Part shown: in pieces, positions 5,178-5,187 of the stretch
How positions within the stretch are numbered: position 1 is the stretch's first letter
How the letters are laid out: the number at the start of each line of letters is the position of its first letter
Assembly: GCA_029933115.1 (NCBI GenBank)
Contig: JAOZOT010000270.1
Coordinates: forward strand, 1-5,187
Direction of reading: 5' to 3'
From: Anaerolineae bacterium
GTDB lineage: Bacteria > Chloroflexota > Anaerolineae > E26-bin7
DNA: 5,187 nt
The notes under the pieces: model-generated
Told to the model about the DNA's origin: nothing
The model's input: the letters and a program-made list of their open reading frames with translations, nothing else
Database searches by the model: none
Translations under genes and position numbers: made by a program

Positions 5178-5187
5178 AGAAGTAGTA

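Overview
The window is a compact block of bacterial housekeeping genes, all read on the + strand: folC (folylpolyglutamate/dihydrofolate synthase), rpsO (ribosomal protein S15), pnp (polynucleotide phosphorylase) and lepB (type I signal peptidase). All four are intact and carry their family's signature residues. No mobile element, CRISPR array, tRNA or rRNA gene is visible. The PNPase wording, the moderately GC-rich sequence, the mixed TTG/GTG/ATG starts and the C-rich octamer repeat suggest a Chloroflexota bacterium, perhaps Anaerolineae-like. That assignment is family-level recognition by eye, not a search result.

Layout. Positions 1-163 are non-coding and hold a short palindrome and a strong 12-bp hairpin. 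folC (164-1612, TTG start) follows and contains an in-frame tandem 8-bp repeat that gives a Pro/Thr/Asn/His-rich insert of about 38 residues. A good extended -10 promoter (1656-1684) starts the next unit, with a small leader hairpin before rpsO (1749-2015, GTG start). The 237-bp rpsO-pnp gap is rich in complementary segments: two crossing 9-bp helices, a long imperfect hairpin, and a hairpin that buries the pnp Shine-Dalgarno. pnp (2253-4454) has the full two-RNase-PH/KH/S1 architecture plus an Arg/Ser-rich tail. lepB (4476-5045) starts 21 bp after pnp. A strong intrinsic terminator (5074-5119) closes the unit, and a fully consensus sigma-70-type promoter (5149-5177) fires out of the right edge.

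Working together. rpsO-pnp-lepB reads as one transcription unit, with one promoter in front and one terminator behind. rpsO next to pnp is a classic bacterial arrangement, and in E. coli both genes are autoregulated through their mRNA leaders. The leader structures here are not obviously the E. coli ones, so they are the best candidates for something undescribed. The other main oddity is the octamer repeat in folC: its unit is not a multiple of three, so copy-number change would usually break the frame of a gene that is normally important for growth. No wholly new gene system is visible.
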